A DNA stretch of 64,000 nucleotides from Amycolatopsis sp. 195334CR (GCF_017309385.1 NZ_JAFJMJ010000001.1:1922001-1986000); one strand, 5' to 3'; shown: positions 50,671 through 59,846, counted from the stretch's first letter. Notes: generated by a model from the sequence alone, not told the origin. A program made the numbers and translations.

Positions 50671-51395
50671 GATTGCTCCCTCTCCCTGGAGCCACCGTTG
50701 TACACCGCCCGAGCCCGCGCCGCGTGCGCGGCCAGTGCTTCATCGAGATCCCGTACGTCGGTTTTGTCCCACTCCCGGTCCCAGCCGCCGAGCCCGAGCA
50801 CGGTGGCCAGCAGGCCCGCGGTGAAGCCCCACACGAACAGCCCGTCGACCTCGAACACCGGTCCCACCCAGTCGTATCCCTTCCGGCGCACCTGGAACCG
50901 GTTGGCCGGGTCGAGCAGGTCCACGACCGCGACCCGCGCCACCGCCGCGGTCTCCCCCGGATCTACGGCGTGCACCGGGGAAGGGTTCACCCAGTGGGCC
51001 AGCACGGGGGTGACGGAGAACCCGGACACCGGCACCCACAGGTCCGGCAGCACGGCAACCGGGCGCACACCGGACGGCAGCACCCCGGTCTCCTCCTCGG
51101 CCTCCCGCAACGCGGTACCGACCGGACCGCCGTCGCCCTCGTCGGCGCCACCGCCGGGGAACGCGACCTGACCGGCGTGCGAGCCGAGCGTGTCGGCCCG
51201 TCGCAGCAGCAGCACGTCCGGGCCGCGCGGCCCCTCGCCGAAGAGCACCAGCACCGCCGCAGGGCGCGTCTTCGTGCCCCGCGGCGGGCGGAACCGGGTG
51301 AACGCCGACGCGTCCACCTGGCCGCTCGCGGCGACGAGCCCGCGCAGCCACTCCGGCACGCTCTCGGTGTCGACCAGCGGCCCCTGTTCGCTCAT
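50667..51395 (-). CDS. Nudix hydrolase, CoA pyrophosphatase type
   Basis: 242 residues. The Nudix box spans FPGGGADEGDGG followed by TALREAEEETGV (about 88-112), with the REAEEE metal-binding core intact. VLLLRRADTLGSHAGQVAFPGG before it is the NuCoA signature. It would hydrolyse CoA or derivatives to phosphopantetheine and 3',5'-ADP. It corresponds to Rv3672c. It overlaps the thioredoxin-like gene upstream and marP downstream by 4 nt each, in an nth-thioredoxin-Nudix-marP operon. Confidence 0.92.
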   Translation of the reverse strand: MSEQGPLVDTESVPEWLRGLVAASGQVDASAFTRFRPPRGTKTRPAAVLVLFGEGPRGPDVLLLRRADTLGSHAGQVAFPGGGADEGDGGPVGTALREAEEETGVLPSGVRPVAVLPDLWVPVSGFSVTPVLAHWVNPSPVHAVDPGETAAVARVAVVDLLDPANRFQVRRKGYDWVGPVFEVDGLFVWGFTAGLLATVLGLGGWDREWDKTDVRDLDEALAAHAARARAVYNGGSREREQS

Positions 51396-51976
51396 GCGGA
51401 GTACCTCGCGACGGCTTCGCGCACCTGCCCCACATCGGCGAGCAGGCGCGGGTTGTCGATGAACCGGACCTCACCGCCCGGGGTGACCAAATAGGACGCG
51501 GGCAGCGCCGGCGGCACCTTCAGCGCGGTGCGCACCGGACCGGTCTGCCCTTCTCCGTCATACACGGCGGGCAGGCGGACGCCCAGCTCCGCGAGCAGCT
51601 CCAGGCCGTCCGACGGGGAGCTGGCGACCTGGACGGTGAGCACCCGCGCGGCCCCCGGCTCGGCCGCGTAGGCGGCGAGCACCGGCAGCTCGGTGCGGCA
51701 CGGCTGGCACCAGGTCGCCCAGATGTTGACCAGCGTGGGGCCGGACCCGAGCGCCGCCGCGAGGTCCAACTGGCCGCCGTCGCCGAGGCATTCGGTGCCC
51801 ACGCCGACAAGAGCCGGGCTCGGCTGACCGGTGGTGCACGCGGCCAGCGCCGCCTTCGCGCGCGCGGGCCCGAGGTCCTCGCTCGGCGCGGCGCCCTGGT
51901 TGCGCGGCAGCACCGCGACGATCACCGCGAGCACCAGCACCGCGACCGCCAGCGCCCATTTGGTCGCCGTGGTCAA
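51392..51976 (-). CDS. Membrane-anchored thioredoxin-like (TlpA) protein
   Basis: 194 residues. One N-terminal helix (about 6-24, [17 protein letters not shown]) anchors an extracytoplasmic thioredoxin domain with CxxC in [17 protein letters not shown] (about 95-111) and the cis-Pro region [10 protein letters not shown]. It would handle disulfides outside the membrane; MarP next door contains a redox-sensitive disulfide. The start must be TTG at 51976, overlapping the nth stop (TTGA), because no ATG or GTG lies in frame before the helix. It corresponds to Rv3673c. Confidence 0.9.
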   Translation of the reverse strand: MTTATKWALAVAVLVLAVIVAVLPRNQGAAPSEDLGPARAKAALAACTTGQPSPALVGVGTECLGDGGQLDLAAALGSGPTLVNIWATWCQPCRTELPVLAAYAAEPGAARVLTVQVASSPSDGLELLAELGVRLPAVYDGEGQTGPVRTALKVPPALPASYLVTPGGEVRFIDNPRLLADVGQVREAVARYSA

Positions 51977-52755
51977 GACTTCGTCACCATCGCCAGCAGG
52001 TGTTCGCGCTCCTCCCCCTTGACCAGCTTCGCGGCCTCTTCGAACTCGGTCGGCCCGGCGCCGTAGGACGGGCAGTCGCGGGCCAGCGGGCAGGCCCCGC
52101 AGGCCGGTTTCCTGGCGTGGCAGACGCGCCTGCCGTGGAAGATCGTCCGGTGGGACAGCATCGTCCACTCCTTGCGCGGGATCAGCTCGCCGATCGCGTG
52201 CTCGACCTTCACCGGGTCGTCCAGCTCGGTCCAGCCCCAGCGGCGGACCAGCCTGCCGAAGTGCGTGTCCACGGTGATGCCCGGCACACCGAAGGCGTCC
52301 CCGAGCACCACGTTCGCCGTCTTGCGGCCGACGCCGGGCAGGGTGACCAGGTCCTTCTGGTTGCCCGGCACCTCGCCGTCGAACCGCTCGACCAGCGCCG
52401 CGCCGAGACCCATCACCGAGTTCGCCTTGGCCCGGAAGAACCCGGTCGGCCGGAGGTATTCCTCGAGCTCGGTGCGGTCGGCGCCGGCGTAGTCGGCGGC
52501 GGTGCGGTAGCGGGCGAACAACGCCGGGGTGACCTGGTTCACCCGCACGTCGGTGGTCTGCGCCGAGAGCACCACGGCGACCAGCAGTTCCAGCGGCGTG
52601 GTGAAGTCCAGCTCGCAGTGCGCGTCGGGATACGCCTCGTCGAGGCAACGTTTCATCCGTCGCGCGCGTCTCACCAATGCCAACCGGCTTTCGCCGTCGA
52701 CGGAACGGGCGGAGGCGCCACCCTTACGGGGGGCTTTACGGGCTTCGGGCGGCAC
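51973..52755 (-). CDS. nth: Endonuclease III
   Basis: 260-residue base-excision-repair glycosylase/AP lyase that removes oxidised pyrimidines. The helix-hairpin-helix is [18 protein letters not shown] with the catalytic Lys in GRKTA; the catalytic Asp is in [10 protein letters not shown]. The [4Fe-4S] cluster has the Cys-X6-Cys-X2-Cys-X5-Cys pattern in [17 protein letters not shown]. An N-terminal extension of about 20 residues rich in Arg/Lys/Ala is common in actinobacteria. It leads the operon with the thioredoxin-like, Nudix and marP genes. Confidence 0.96.
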   Translation of the reverse strand: MPPEARKAPRKGGASARSVDGESRLALVRRARRMKRCLDEAYPDAHCELDFTTPLELLVAVVLSAQTTDVRVNQVTPALFARYRTAADYAGADRTELEEYLRPTGFFRAKANSVMGLGAALVERFDGEVPGNQKDLVTLPGVGRKTANVVLGDAFGVPGITVDTHFGRLVRRWGWTELDDPVKVEHAIGELIPRKEWTMLSHRTIFHGRRVCHARKPACGACPLARDCPSYGAGPTEFEEAAKLVKGEEREHLLAMVTKS

Positions 52756-52825
52756 CCCGATAGCCTACGGGCGCCATCAGTTCAGGCGCGAAAAGGACCG
52801 AGCCGCAAGCGAGGATCTGAAAGCT

Positions 52826-53077
52826 ATGACCGTCTGGTTCGTTATCGCGGTACCGCTCGTGATCATGTTCTTCGCCCTGATCATGGAGCGCGTGGAGAGC
52901 CGCCTCCGGCATGTCGCCGTGCAGGAGGAAGAGGTCGAACAGTTCCTGGAGCAGGCCCAGCCCAACGAGATCAGGGCGCTGCACGGCCACGGGATCGGGC
53001 GCGCGCTGGAGCTGTTCCGGCTCCGCCGGCTCGGCGGACGGGCGGCCAAGCTGCGGCCCCGGAAGGTGCGGAGTTAA
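52826..53077 (+). CDS. Small membrane-anchored protein, Rv3675-like
   Basis: 83 residues. The start MTVWFVIAVPLVIMFFALIM is a single helix; the cytoplasmic part is highly charged (ERVESRLRHVAVQEEEVEQF) and ends in a basic Arg-rich region (RRLGGRAAKLRPRKVRS). It sits between nth and crp, like Rv3675. GAGGA lies about a dozen bases upstream of the ATG. No function is known. Confidence 0.82.
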   Translation: MTVWFVIAVPLVIMFFALIMERVESRLRHVAVQEEEVEQFLEQAQPNEIRALHGHGIGRALELFRLRRLGGRAAKLRPRKVRS

Positions 53078-53268
53078 GCTCTGCCGCCGACCGAGATCGT
53101 CTTACTCCTCTCGTCCCAGCGACGAGCGGTGTCCGGGTGAACACCGATCGCCCTGGCTTCGGCGAGCCATGAGGCGATCTCGCTGGCACGCCCTACACTG
53201 CACGCAAGTGATCGGCGACACGCTCATCCGTCCTGGACCGCGGGTCGCCACCGATGAGGAGGCACGAG

Positions 53269-53943
53269 GTGGACGAAACCCTGGCCCGCGCGGGCATCTT
53301 CCAGGGGGTGGAACCTGCCGCAGCTGAGGCGCTGGCGCAGACCTTGGAGAGCGTCGAGTTCCCCCGCGGCCACGTGATCTTCAGTGAGGGCGAACCCGGC
53401 GACAAGCTCTACATCATCCAGTCCGGGAAGGTGAAGCTCGGCCGCAAGTCCGCGGACGGGCGGGAGAACCTGCTCCAGATCATGGGCCCGTCGGACATGT
53501 TCGGCGAACTGTCGATCTTCGACCCCGGCCCCCGCACCTCCAGCGCCACCACGGTGACCGAGGTGCGCGCGGTGATGATGGACCGGCCTGCCCTGCGCCA
53601 GTGGATCTCCACCCGGCCCGAGATCGCCGAGCAGCTGCTGCGCGTGGTCGCGCGGAGGCTGCGCCGGACGAACAACATGGTCGCCGAGCTGATCTTCACC
53701 GACGTTCCCGGCCGCGTCGCGCGGGCCCTGCTCCAGCTGGCCCAGCGCTTCGGCAGCCAGGAGGCCGGCCTGCTGCGGGTCACCCACGACCTGACGCAGG
53801 AGGAGATCGCCCAGTACGTCGGCGCCTCGCGGGAGACCGTGAACAAGGCGCTGGCCGACTTCGCCCACCGCGGCTGGCTGCGGCTGGAGGGCAAGAGCGT
53901 GCTGATCCTGGACCCGGAGCGACTGGCTCGACGGGCTCGCTGA
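53269..53943 (+). CDS. crp: cAMP receptor protein (Crp/Fnr family)
   Basis: 224 residues, the same length as mycobacterial Crp (Rv3676), to which long stretches are near identical as I recall it. The cyclic-nucleotide domain has [19 protein letters not shown] and the phosphate-binding cassette [17 protein letters not shown]. The C-helix leads to a helix-turn-helix with [20 protein letters not shown]. It would respond to cAMP and regulate carbon and starvation genes. I start at GTG 53269 ([11 protein letters not shown]) with AGGAGG 7 nt upstream rather than the ATG five codons before. A TACACT -10-like box lies at 53194-53199. A long hairpin follows the stop. Confidence 0.96.
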   Translation: MDETLARAGIFQGVEPAAAEALAQTLESVEFPRGHVIFSEGEPGDKLYIIQSGKVKLGRKSADGRENLLQIMGPSDMFGELSIFDPGPRTSSATTVTEVRAVMMDRPALRQWISTRPEIAEQLLRVVARRLRRTNNMVAELIFTDVPGRVARALLQLAQRFGSQEAGLLRVTHDLTQEEIAQYVGASRETVNKALADFAHRGWLRLEGKSVLILDPERLARRAR

Positions 53944-53950
53944 GCTGACG

Positions 53951-54004
53951 CAGCATGAGGGGCCGGGCGCCACCCCCGACGTGGCGCACCGGCCCCTCAT
54001 GCTG
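53951..54004 (+). terminator. Terminator of crp
   Basis: CAGCATGAGGGGCCGG (53951-53966) pairs perfectly with 53989-54004; inside it GCGCCAC/GTGGCGC adds 7 bp with one bulge. It starts 8 nt after the crp stop. Confidence 0.85.
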
Positions 54005-54403
54005 TGCGCGGACCATCCCCCGACGATCCGCGCTCCCCGCCCTCCGGTCGCAGGCCCCGACCCTTATGCCGGAGGGAGCAGAGAAGTCATATGCAGTTCT
54101 GGCTATCCATCCACCATGAACGGCCTACCGGCCTCACATCAAGGCCGTTCACTCTCAAGGACGCCAACCGCCGTAGTTTGTTGCGCCGTTTCGCGCAAAA
54201 ACTTCGGGTTGTTACCCAACCGAGACACGAACGGCCCAACGCGGTGGCGTGGACCTTGTCCATCTTGCCCGTTCAACGCCCCGGCCGCCGGATTCATTCC
54301 CGTCTCGCCCCGGCCTCGTGGAAGATTTCTGGTCACAGCTTGGTGACGAAGGTCGCCAGGAAATAAGTGGTACTGACGTACCAGTCGGCGCATACTGGTA
54401 CGC
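54005..54403. other. 400-bp intergenic region of lower GC, with operator at its right end
   Basis: Between the crp terminator and the MFS gene. Bases 54090-54360 are less GC-rich than the flanks, and reading frames there use rare codons, so I call no gene. At 54378-54401 GTACCAGT and ACTGGTAC form a perfect 8-bp inverted repeat with an 8-bp spacer, just ahead of the MFS ATG, next to a shorter GGTAC/GTACC repeat. This is a likely repressor site for the transporter. Confidence 0.55.
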
Positions 54404-55657
54404 ATGTCCCACTCTGCCTCCGGCGGCACCACGCTGGCCGACTACCGCAGCGCGCTGACCGCTCCCGGCTCGCGCGGCCCGGTGTTCGCCTCCGTGCTGG
54501 CCCGCCTGCCGATCGCGATGATCGGCATCGCCGCACTGCTCTACGTGCAGCGGGAGACCGGCTCGTTCGCCGCCGCCGGACTGGTCTCGGCCGGTTCGCT
54601 GGTGGGCGTGGCGGCCGGTTCGGTGGTGCAGGGACGGCTGATCGACCGGTTCGGCCCGACGCGGCCGCTGCTGATCACCACGGTGCTGTTCGCCGTCGCG
54701 GTCACCACGCTGATCACCTTCATCGAGGCCGGTGCGCCGACCGCGCTGCTGGTGCTGCTCGCCGGCGGGATCGGGATCACCGAGCCGATGGTCGGCTCGG
54801 CCTCGCGCGCGCTGTGGGGGCGGCTGGTGCCCGCGGGTCCGGCCAGGGCCGCCGCGTACTCCTACGAGGCGATCAGCATGGAGGTCTTCTTCATCCTCGG
54901 GCCCGGGTTCGCCGGTGCGCTCGCGGCCGCGCCGTGGGCCGGTACCGGGCTGGTGGTCGGCGCTTCGGTGATGATCGCCGGTTCGACGTTGTTCGCGCTG
55001 AGTCCGGTCGTCCGCGCCTGGGGCGCGATGCCGTCGTCCGGCCGCCGCCCGCTGCTGGGCGCGCTGGCCAGCCCCGGCATGCGCACGCTCGCCATCGCCG
55101 CGCTCGGGTTCGGTGTGGTGATCGGCTTCGTCGAGGTCGCGGTGCCCGCCTCGGCGACCAACGCCGGGCACGCCACGATCGGCGGGCTGCTGCTGTCGGC
55201 CTGGTCGGTCAGCTCGGTGGTGTTCGGCGTGGCGTACAGCCTGCGCCCGTGGCCGCGGTCGATGGGCCTGCGGTTGCCGGTGCTGCTGGCCGCGTTCGGC
55301 GCGATGGTGGCGCTGCTCGCGGTGCCCGGTTCGCTGTGGGGGCTGGCGCTGGCCATGCTGGGCGCGGGCGCGCTGATCACACCGCAGTCCACCGCCCACT
55401 CGGCGGCGATCGAACTGGTCGCGCCGAAGGGCACCGCCGCGGAGGCGTTCGGCTGGGTGATCACCGCGGTGACGCTGGGGCTGGCGTTCGGGCAGTCGGT
55501 GAGCGGTTACCTGGTGGAAGCGAGCGGGCCGCCCGCTTCCTTCCTCGCCGCCGGGGTGGCCGCGGTCGCGCTGGCGGCCGTCGTGTGGAGCCTGCGCGGC
55601 ACGATCCGCCCGGTCACCACCCCCGCCCCGGCCGAACTGGTCACGGCCGCCGCCTAG
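54404..55657 (+). CDS. MFS transporter, drug-efflux-like
   Basis: 417 residues with 12 predicted helices. VLARLPIAMIGIAALLYVQ and GRLIDRFGPTRPLLI (loop 2-3 motif) are typical of actinobacterial MFS exporters; the fold duplicates around residue 205. No substrate can be assigned. The ATG lies 3 nt after a perfect GTACCAGT/ACTGGTAC palindrome, so it is probably repressed by a TetR- or MarR-like protein encoded elsewhere. A long palindrome separates it from the convergent MBL gene. Confidence 0.88.
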   Translation: MSHSASGGTTLADYRSALTAPGSRGPVFASVLARLPIAMIGIAALLYVQRETGSFAAAGLVSAGSLVGVAAGSVVQGRLIDRFGPTRPLLITTVLFAVAVTTLITFIEAGAPTALLVLLAGGIGITEPMVGSASRALWGRLVPAGPARAAAYSYEAISMEVFFILGPGFAGALAAAPWAGTGLVVGASVMIAGSTLFALSPVVRAWGAMPSSGRRPLLGALASPGMRTLAIAALGFGVVIGFVEVAVPASATNAGHATIGGLLLSAWSVSSVVFGVAYSLRPWPRSMGLRLPVLLAAFGAMVALLAVPGSLWGLALAMLGAGALITPQSTAHSAAIELVAPKGTAAEAFGWVITAVTLGLAFGQSVSGYLVEASGPPASFLAAGVAAVALAAVVWSLRGTIRPVTTPAPAELVTAAA

Positions 55658-55666
55658 GGTGGCAAC

Positions 55667-55719
55667 GCAGTGAATGTGGCTTTCACTGCGTCTGACGCAG
55701 TGAAAGCCACATTCACTGC
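55667..55719. terminator. Perfect 25-bp palindrome between convergent genes
   Basis: The arm 55667-55691 (starts GCAGTGAATGTGGCTTTCAC) is exactly complementary to 55695-55719 with loop CTG. It lies 9 nt after the MFS stop and 7 nt from the MBL stop. The inner core GAATGTGGCTTTC also occurs in the palindrome at 60922. Confidence 0.8.
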
Positions 55720-55726
55720 ACCGGGC

Positions 55727-56488
55727 TCACAGCGTGCGGAGGTAGTCCAGTTGGGCGCGCACGCTGTGTTCCGCGGGCACCCACAACGCCCGGTCCACAT
55801 CCGCGTAGACCAGTTCCACGACCTGCCGGGGCGTGGCGTCCGGCCCCAGTTCACGCAGCGCCCCGCGCACCTGGTCCAGGCGTTGTTCCCGGTGCGCCAG
55901 GTACTCGCGGGCCGTCGCGCGGAGGTCCGGGAGTTCCGGGCCGTGCCCCGGGAGGCCGGGCGTGCCCTCGGGCACCGAGGCCAGCAGGCGCAATGAGCCC
56001 AGGTACGCGCCCAGGTCGTCCAGCACCGTGGTGCCGCGCCCGAGGATCGTGTCGCCGGTGAGCACCTCGCCGCCGACCCGGAACGACACCGAGTCCGCGG
56101 TGTGCCCCGGCGTGTGCAGCACGCCGATCTCCAGCCCCGCCACCGAAAGGACCTCGTCCGCCTGGAGCGGTTCGCCGTCCTGGCAGAGCGAAGCGTCGAA
56201 CGCCCGCACCGGCGCGGAGACCTTCGAAGCCAGCCAGGGCGCCCCATCGGCGTGGTCCGGGTGGTGGTGCGTCAGCAGGATCAGCGCCAGCGGGGCCGAC
56301 GCGGCCAGCAGTTCGAGGTGCTCCCGATCGTCGTAGCCGGGGTCGACGACCACGCACGACGAAGCACCCGGCGCACGCAGCACCCAGCTGTTCGTCCCCT
56401 CCAGCGTCATCGACGACGGGTTGTTCTCCAGCAGCACCGAGGCGGTCGGTGAGACCTGGCGCAGCACACCGTAGGCGGGATGGGTCAC
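55727..56488 (-). CDS. Metallo-beta-lactamase-fold hydrolase
   Basis: 253 residues, Rv3677c position. The metal motif is LTHHHPDHADGA (HxHxDH, about 73-84). Further ligands are in LHTPGHTADSV and LTGDTILG, followed by the C-terminal LPGHGPEL. The LACTB2-like layout with a winged-helix C-terminus (EYLAHREQRLDQVRGAL) suggests a glyoxalase II- or nuclease-like hydrolase. The ATG overlaps the Nudix stop by 4 nt. Confidence 0.92.
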   Translation of the reverse strand: MTHPAYGVLRQVSPTASVLLENNPSSMTLEGTNSWVLRAPGASSCVVVDPGYDDREHLELLAASAPLALILLTHHHPDHADGAPWLASKVSAPVRAFDASLCQDGEPLQADEVLSVAGLEIGVLHTPGHTADSVSFRVGGEVLTGDTILGRGTTVLDDLGAYLGSLRLLASVPEGTPGLPGHGPELPDLRATAREYLAHREQRLDQVRGALRELGPDATPRQVVELVYADVDRALWVPAEHSVRAQLDYLRTL

Positions 56489-57324
56489 GACGGCTCCAGC
56501 ACGATCCGGGCCCGGTCGCCTTCACGGACCAGGGTCGGCGTGATCTTCTTGATCGAGCGCTCCGCCGTCAACGCCTCCCGCACGCTGGCGAACTCGCCGA
56601 TCTCGGTGAGGGTGAACCAGGTCGGCGGCATCAGCGTGCTGCGACCGGCCGCCGCGTCGCCGAGCGCGTCGGCGGCGAGCTGCCAGCCGGAGGCGTCGGC
56701 TTCGGTGGTGGCCCCGTCCGCGCGCTGGCCCTCCGGCAGCGCCGCGACGAAGAACCTGGTGTCGTACCGCCGTTTCTCCTGCGGCGGGGTCACCCAGTTC
56801 GCCCACGGGCGCAGCAGGTCCGCCCGCAGGGTCAGGCCCGCTTCGGCCAGGAACCCGGCCAGCGACTGGTCCCGCGAGATCAGCCGGTCCCGCACGCCGG
56901 CGAATTCGGCGGTGTCCGCGACCACGCTGGTCTCGGTACCGGCCAGCAGCACGCCGGACTCCTCGAAGGTCTCCCGCACGGCGGCGCACACCAAGGCGCG
57001 AGCGAGCGACTCGGAGCAGGAGAACTTCGACGCCCACCACGCCGCGTCCGGACCCGCCCAGCTGATCGACGCGTCCGCGTCCCGCTTGTCCACCCCGCCG
57101 CCGGGAAACACGGTCATCCCGGCGGCGAAGGCCATCGCGGCCACGCGGCGCTGGAGGAACACCTCGACGCCCGCGCCGCCTTCGCGGAGCAGGACCACCG
57201 TCGCGGCGTCCTTCGGAGTGGCCGGTGGCCCCTCCGGGGTCGGCAGGTCCGAAGAGGACGTCAGCGGCATCTGGGTCAGGTCGACGATGACCTCGTCAGG
57301 TAGTTCGGCCACGTCCCGCAACAT
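56485..57324 (-). CDS. Nudix hydrolase
   Basis: 279 residues. The Nudix fold begins KDAATVVLLREGGAGVEVFLQRR (about 37-59) and MTVFPGGGVDKRDAD. The Nudix helix AAVRETFEESGVLLAG (about 113-128) is separated from the GG by a long insertion with aromatic residues, as in the NUDT19/RPP8-like branch found beside this MBL gene. Metal-binding REtfEE is intact. It hydrolyses a nucleoside diphosphate-linked compound; CoA-type substrates are possible. It is coupled to the MBL gene. Confidence 0.9.
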   Translation of the reverse strand: MLRDVAELPDEVIVDLTQMPLTSSSDLPTPEGPPATPKDAATVVLLREGGAGVEVFLQRRVAAMAFAAGMTVFPGGGVDKRDADASISWAGPDAAWWASKFSCSESLARALVCAAVRETFEESGVLLAGTETSVVADTAEFAGVRDRLISRDQSLAGFLAEAGLTLRADLLRPWANWVTPPQEKRRYDTRFFVAALPEGQRADGATTEADASGWQLAADALGDAAAGRSTLMPPTWFTLTEIGEFASVREALTAERSIKKITPTLVREGDRARIVLEPS

Positions 57325-57358
57325 ACGTCACGGAGTCAATGCCGTCTCCGGAAGCGTT

Positions 57359-58561
57359 TCAGGCGCCGGAGAAACCGTCCACCCAGCGCCGGTTCTCCGG
57401 CCCCCGGCCCGCCCCGTTCAGGCGCAGCCTGGCCGCTTCCGCCCGCTCCCGCTGGGCCAGCTCCGCGTGGAGCTCCCGGAGGAGCTTGCGGTCCCGGTCG
57501 CTGAGTTTTGGGTCGTTCAGATCCAGCTCGGGCAGCTCGACGACGTCCCCGCCGGGCAGCTTCGCCGAAGCGATCGCGCGCCCGGTCTCCGGGTCTTCGG
57601 CCAGCGCCCGCCGCAGCTGCGCGACCTCGGCCGAGCTCATGTCCGTGGTGCTCTCCACGCCGCTGGAGTACTCGGCCTGGTGGCTGAGTGCCTCCTGCCG
57701 TGCGGCGGTGATCGCAGGAGGCTCAGCTTTTCCCACCGGGGCCGGCTCGGGCGCCGGGTCGGGTCGCTGGACCTCTTCGGTGCGGTGCTCGACCGGGGCC
57801 GGGGGTTCCGGGGTGCGCCGGTCGTCGGCCAGCTCGTGCCGCGGCTTCGACGCCTCGGCGGGTGCCGGGGCCGAGGCCACCGGGGCCGGCGCGTGCGACG
57901 CCGCCTTGGCGGGCGGCGGCACCGAGGGCGCCTGCCCGCCCGACGGCGCGGTGCCGGCGTGCCAGGCCCGGTTCGCCGAGGTCATCGCGTGCTTGTAGTA
58001 GCCGGTGCGGTCGGCGCCGGGGCCGGTCACCTCGACCACCGACCGGATGCCCACCCGCCGCAGCGCGGTGTCCACCCGGAAGGCGACCGCGGGCGGGTGG
58101 CCCTCGGGGCCGATCTCCACCAGCACCACCCGCTGCGGGAGCGGGCCGGGCACGCTGCCGGCCGGCGTGTTGCGCCAGACCGCGTGCACCGACCGCAGGT
58201 CCGGCAGCACCTGCAGCGCCCGGTCCAGTGCGTCGGCGATGCCGCGCTCCGGCTCGTTCTCGCCGGTGAACCGGTGCGATACGTCGGGCTCGTTCTCGTC
58301 GATGAGCACCTCGTCGACCAGTGTGGCGTCCGAGCGGCTCATCTCCAGGATCAGCGCGAGCTCGCGCTGCTCGACGGAGCGGACCGGGATCTTGCCGGCG
58401 ATCAACGCACCGGCGGTCAGCTCCGCGGCCTCGTCGAGGCGCGAACGCGCGACCAGTTCCCGTGCCTCGGACAGCGCACTGTCGTCGAGGCGGCCGGCCA
58501 TGGCGAGCAGCAGGTTGTGCAGCCGGAGCGGCACACCGAGCCCGTCGTGGGCCTCCACCAT
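57359..58561 (-). CDS. Uncharacterised protein with proline-rich central linker
   Basis: 400 residues. The N-terminal part (about 1-215) looks folded: LRLHNLLLAMAGRLDDSALSEARELVARS, then VVLVEIGPEGHPPAVAFRVDTALRRVG. Residues about 215-290 are a Pro/Ala-rich linker, and the C-terminal part is an acidic helical region (LSDRDRKLLRELHAELAQRERAEA). There is no signal or membrane helix. I chose the ATG at 58561 with GGAGGGA upstream. It forms a pair with the next gene on the same strand. I recognise no family. It resembles the accessory proteins placed near secretion or DNA-modifying machines only in domain layout. Confidence 0.78.
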   Translation of the reverse strand: MVEAHDGLGVPLRLHNLLLAMAGRLDDSALSEARELVARSRLDEAAELTAGALIAGKIPVRSVEQRELALILEMSRSDATLVDEVLIDENEPDVSHRFTGENEPERGIADALDRALQVLPDLRSVHAVWRNTPAGSVPGPLPQRVVLVEIGPEGHPPAVAFRVDTALRRVGIRSVVEVTGPGADRTGYYKHAMTSANRAWHAGTAPSGGQAPSVPPPAKAASHAPAPVASAPAPAEASKPRHELADDRRTPEPPAPVEHRTEEVQRPDPAPEPAPVGKAEPPAITAARQEALSHQAEYSSGVESTTDMSSAEVAQLRRALAEDPETGRAIASAKLPGGDVVELPELDLNDPKLSDRDRKLLRELHAELAQRERAEAARLRLNGAGRGPENRRWVDGFSGA

Positions 58562-58600
58562 CGCGATCTCTCCCTCCAAGCTCGCTGGAGGAGCGAGCCG

Positions 58601-59230
58601 TTACGCGGCGACGAGTCGGTGCCCGGCGTCCACGGCGCCCACGCAGACCAGTTCGGAGTTCGCCAGCGCGGCTCGGTGGTACTCGGGGAGCTCGAACCGC
58701 GGCGGAAGCACTTCGATGCTGGGTTCCTCGTCCCCCAGCACACGCAATACCCGCTGCAGCTCACCGGTCAGCCGCGGCATTCCGGACACCGCGCTCACCA
58801 AGAGGACCCTCTTGGGCTCGCGATCACCCGGAGTGCCGTTATGCCGCCAGCTCGCCCGCACCTCACCCACGTCTGGGCGACCACGCAACGTTGCGTGCAC
58901 GACCACGGACACAGAGTCGACGGAGTTCACCCGATCGGGGGCACTCTTCGTGAATGTGTACCGGTTCTCGCTGCCGTCGTCCACCCCCAGCGTGGAACTG
59001 ACCTGGTGCCAATCCGCGCCGTGCGGAATCAATCCAGCCACGAGCAGGCGATACTCCGGCTGGTCCAGGTCGATGCTGTGCTTCAGCAAAGATCTTGGAA
59101 TGGTCCGCGCGAGGGTGGCCATCGCGCCCTCGGCGAGCCAGTCCCGGAAGCGCCACAGCGTCTTGTCCGGCAGGCGCCCGGCCAGCCGGAGGAGCAGCTC
59201 GTGCGTCGCCTGCTCGATATCGGGGTCCAT
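58601..59230 (-). CDS. Uncharacterised soluble protein
   Basis: 209 residues beginning MDPDIEQATHELLLRLAGRLPDKTLWRFRDWLAEG, a helical segment similar in tone to the N-terminus of the following gene (RLHNLLLAMAGRLDDSALSEARELVA); the two may share a domain. The middle is beta-rich (VSVVVHATLRGRP, RVLLVSAVSG) and the end VLPPRFELPEYHRAALANSE is also paired by context. The ATG overlaps the RidA stop (TGATG), with GGAGG 7 nt before it. No known motif was found. Confidence 0.78.
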   Translation of the reverse strand: MDPDIEQATHELLLRLAGRLPDKTLWRFRDWLAEGAMATLARTIPRSLLKHSIDLDQPEYRLLVAGLIPHGADWHQVSSTLGVDDGSENRYTFTKSAPDRVNSVDSVSVVVHATLRGRPDVGEVRASWRHNGTPGDREPKRVLLVSAVSGMPRLTGELQRVLRVLGDEEPSIEVLPPRFELPEYHRAALANSELVCVGAVDAGHRLVAA

Positions 59231-59685
59231 CACGACACCTCCACGATGACTTCGATCTCCACCGGCGCCCCCAGCGGCAGTTCGGCCACGCCGACCGCGG
59301 ACCGGGCGTGCACCCCCGCCTCGCCGAAGATCTCGCCGAGCAGCTCGGAAGCGCCGTTGATCACGGCGGGCTGCCCGGTGAAGCCCTCGGCGGAGGCGAC
59401 GAAGCCGACCACCTTGACCACGCGGGTGATCGAGTCGACGCCGGCGAGCGCGTGCACGGCGGCGAGCGCGTTCAGCACGCAGGTGCGCGCGTGCGCCTTG
59501 GCCTCCTCGGGGCTGACCTCGGCGCCGACCTTGCCGGTGGCGGCGAGCTTGCCCTCGACGAACGGCAGCTGACCGGAGGTCAGCACCTGCGAGCCGCTGC
59601 GCACCGCCGGCACGTAGGCGGCCACCGGCGCGGCCACCCCGGGCAGCTCGATGCCCAGTTCGGCCAGCCTGGCACTCCAGCTCAT
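59230..59685 (-). CDS. RidA family protein
   Basis: 151 residues of the RidA/YjgF/UK114 family, which deaminates reactive enamines/imines. VLTSGQLPFVEGKLAATGKVG (about 34-54) and the C-terminal GVAELPLGAPVEIEVIVEVS match the family. The longer, actinobacterial type starting SWSARLAELGIELP matches Rv3678c. The Arg usually binding the carboxylate is not clearly placed, as is common in this branch. It follows the DUF4177 gene by 2 nt. Confidence 0.92.
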   Translation of the reverse strand: MSWSARLAELGIELPGVAAPVAAYVPAVRSGSQVLTSGQLPFVEGKLAATGKVGAEVSPEEAKAHARTCVLNALAAVHALAGVDSITRVVKVVGFVASAEGFTGQPAVINGASELLGEIFGEAGVHARSAVGVAELPLGAPVEIEVIVEVS

Positions 59686-59687
59686 GC

Positions 59688-59846
59688 TCAGCCCTTCTCC
59701 CGCTTCAGGTAGGCGACGTGCTGCTCGCCGGTCGGGTTCGGCAGCACGGTGACCAGTTCCCAGCCGTCCTCGCCCCACTGGTCGAGGATCTGCTTGGTCG
59801 CGTGGATCAGCAGCGGAACGGTGGCGTACTCCCATTTGGCGCTCAT
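59688..59846 (-). CDS. DUF4177 small protein
   Basis: 52 residues: MSAKWEYATVPLLIHATKQI, LDQWGEDGWELVTVLPNP, then a basic end LKREKG. This is the DUF4177 pattern (WEY...W.GWEL). It matches Rv3678A and lies immediately before ridA on the same strand. Function unknown. Confidence 0.88.
   Translation of the reverse strand: MSAKWEYATVPLLIHATKQILDQWGEDGWELVTVLPNPTGEQHVAYLKREKG

Noticed and set aside
54091..54366. A possible 91-codon gene after crp
   Set aside because: Many codons are A/T-ending, unlike all neighbours; no motif and poor ribosome-site spacing. Kept as intergenic.
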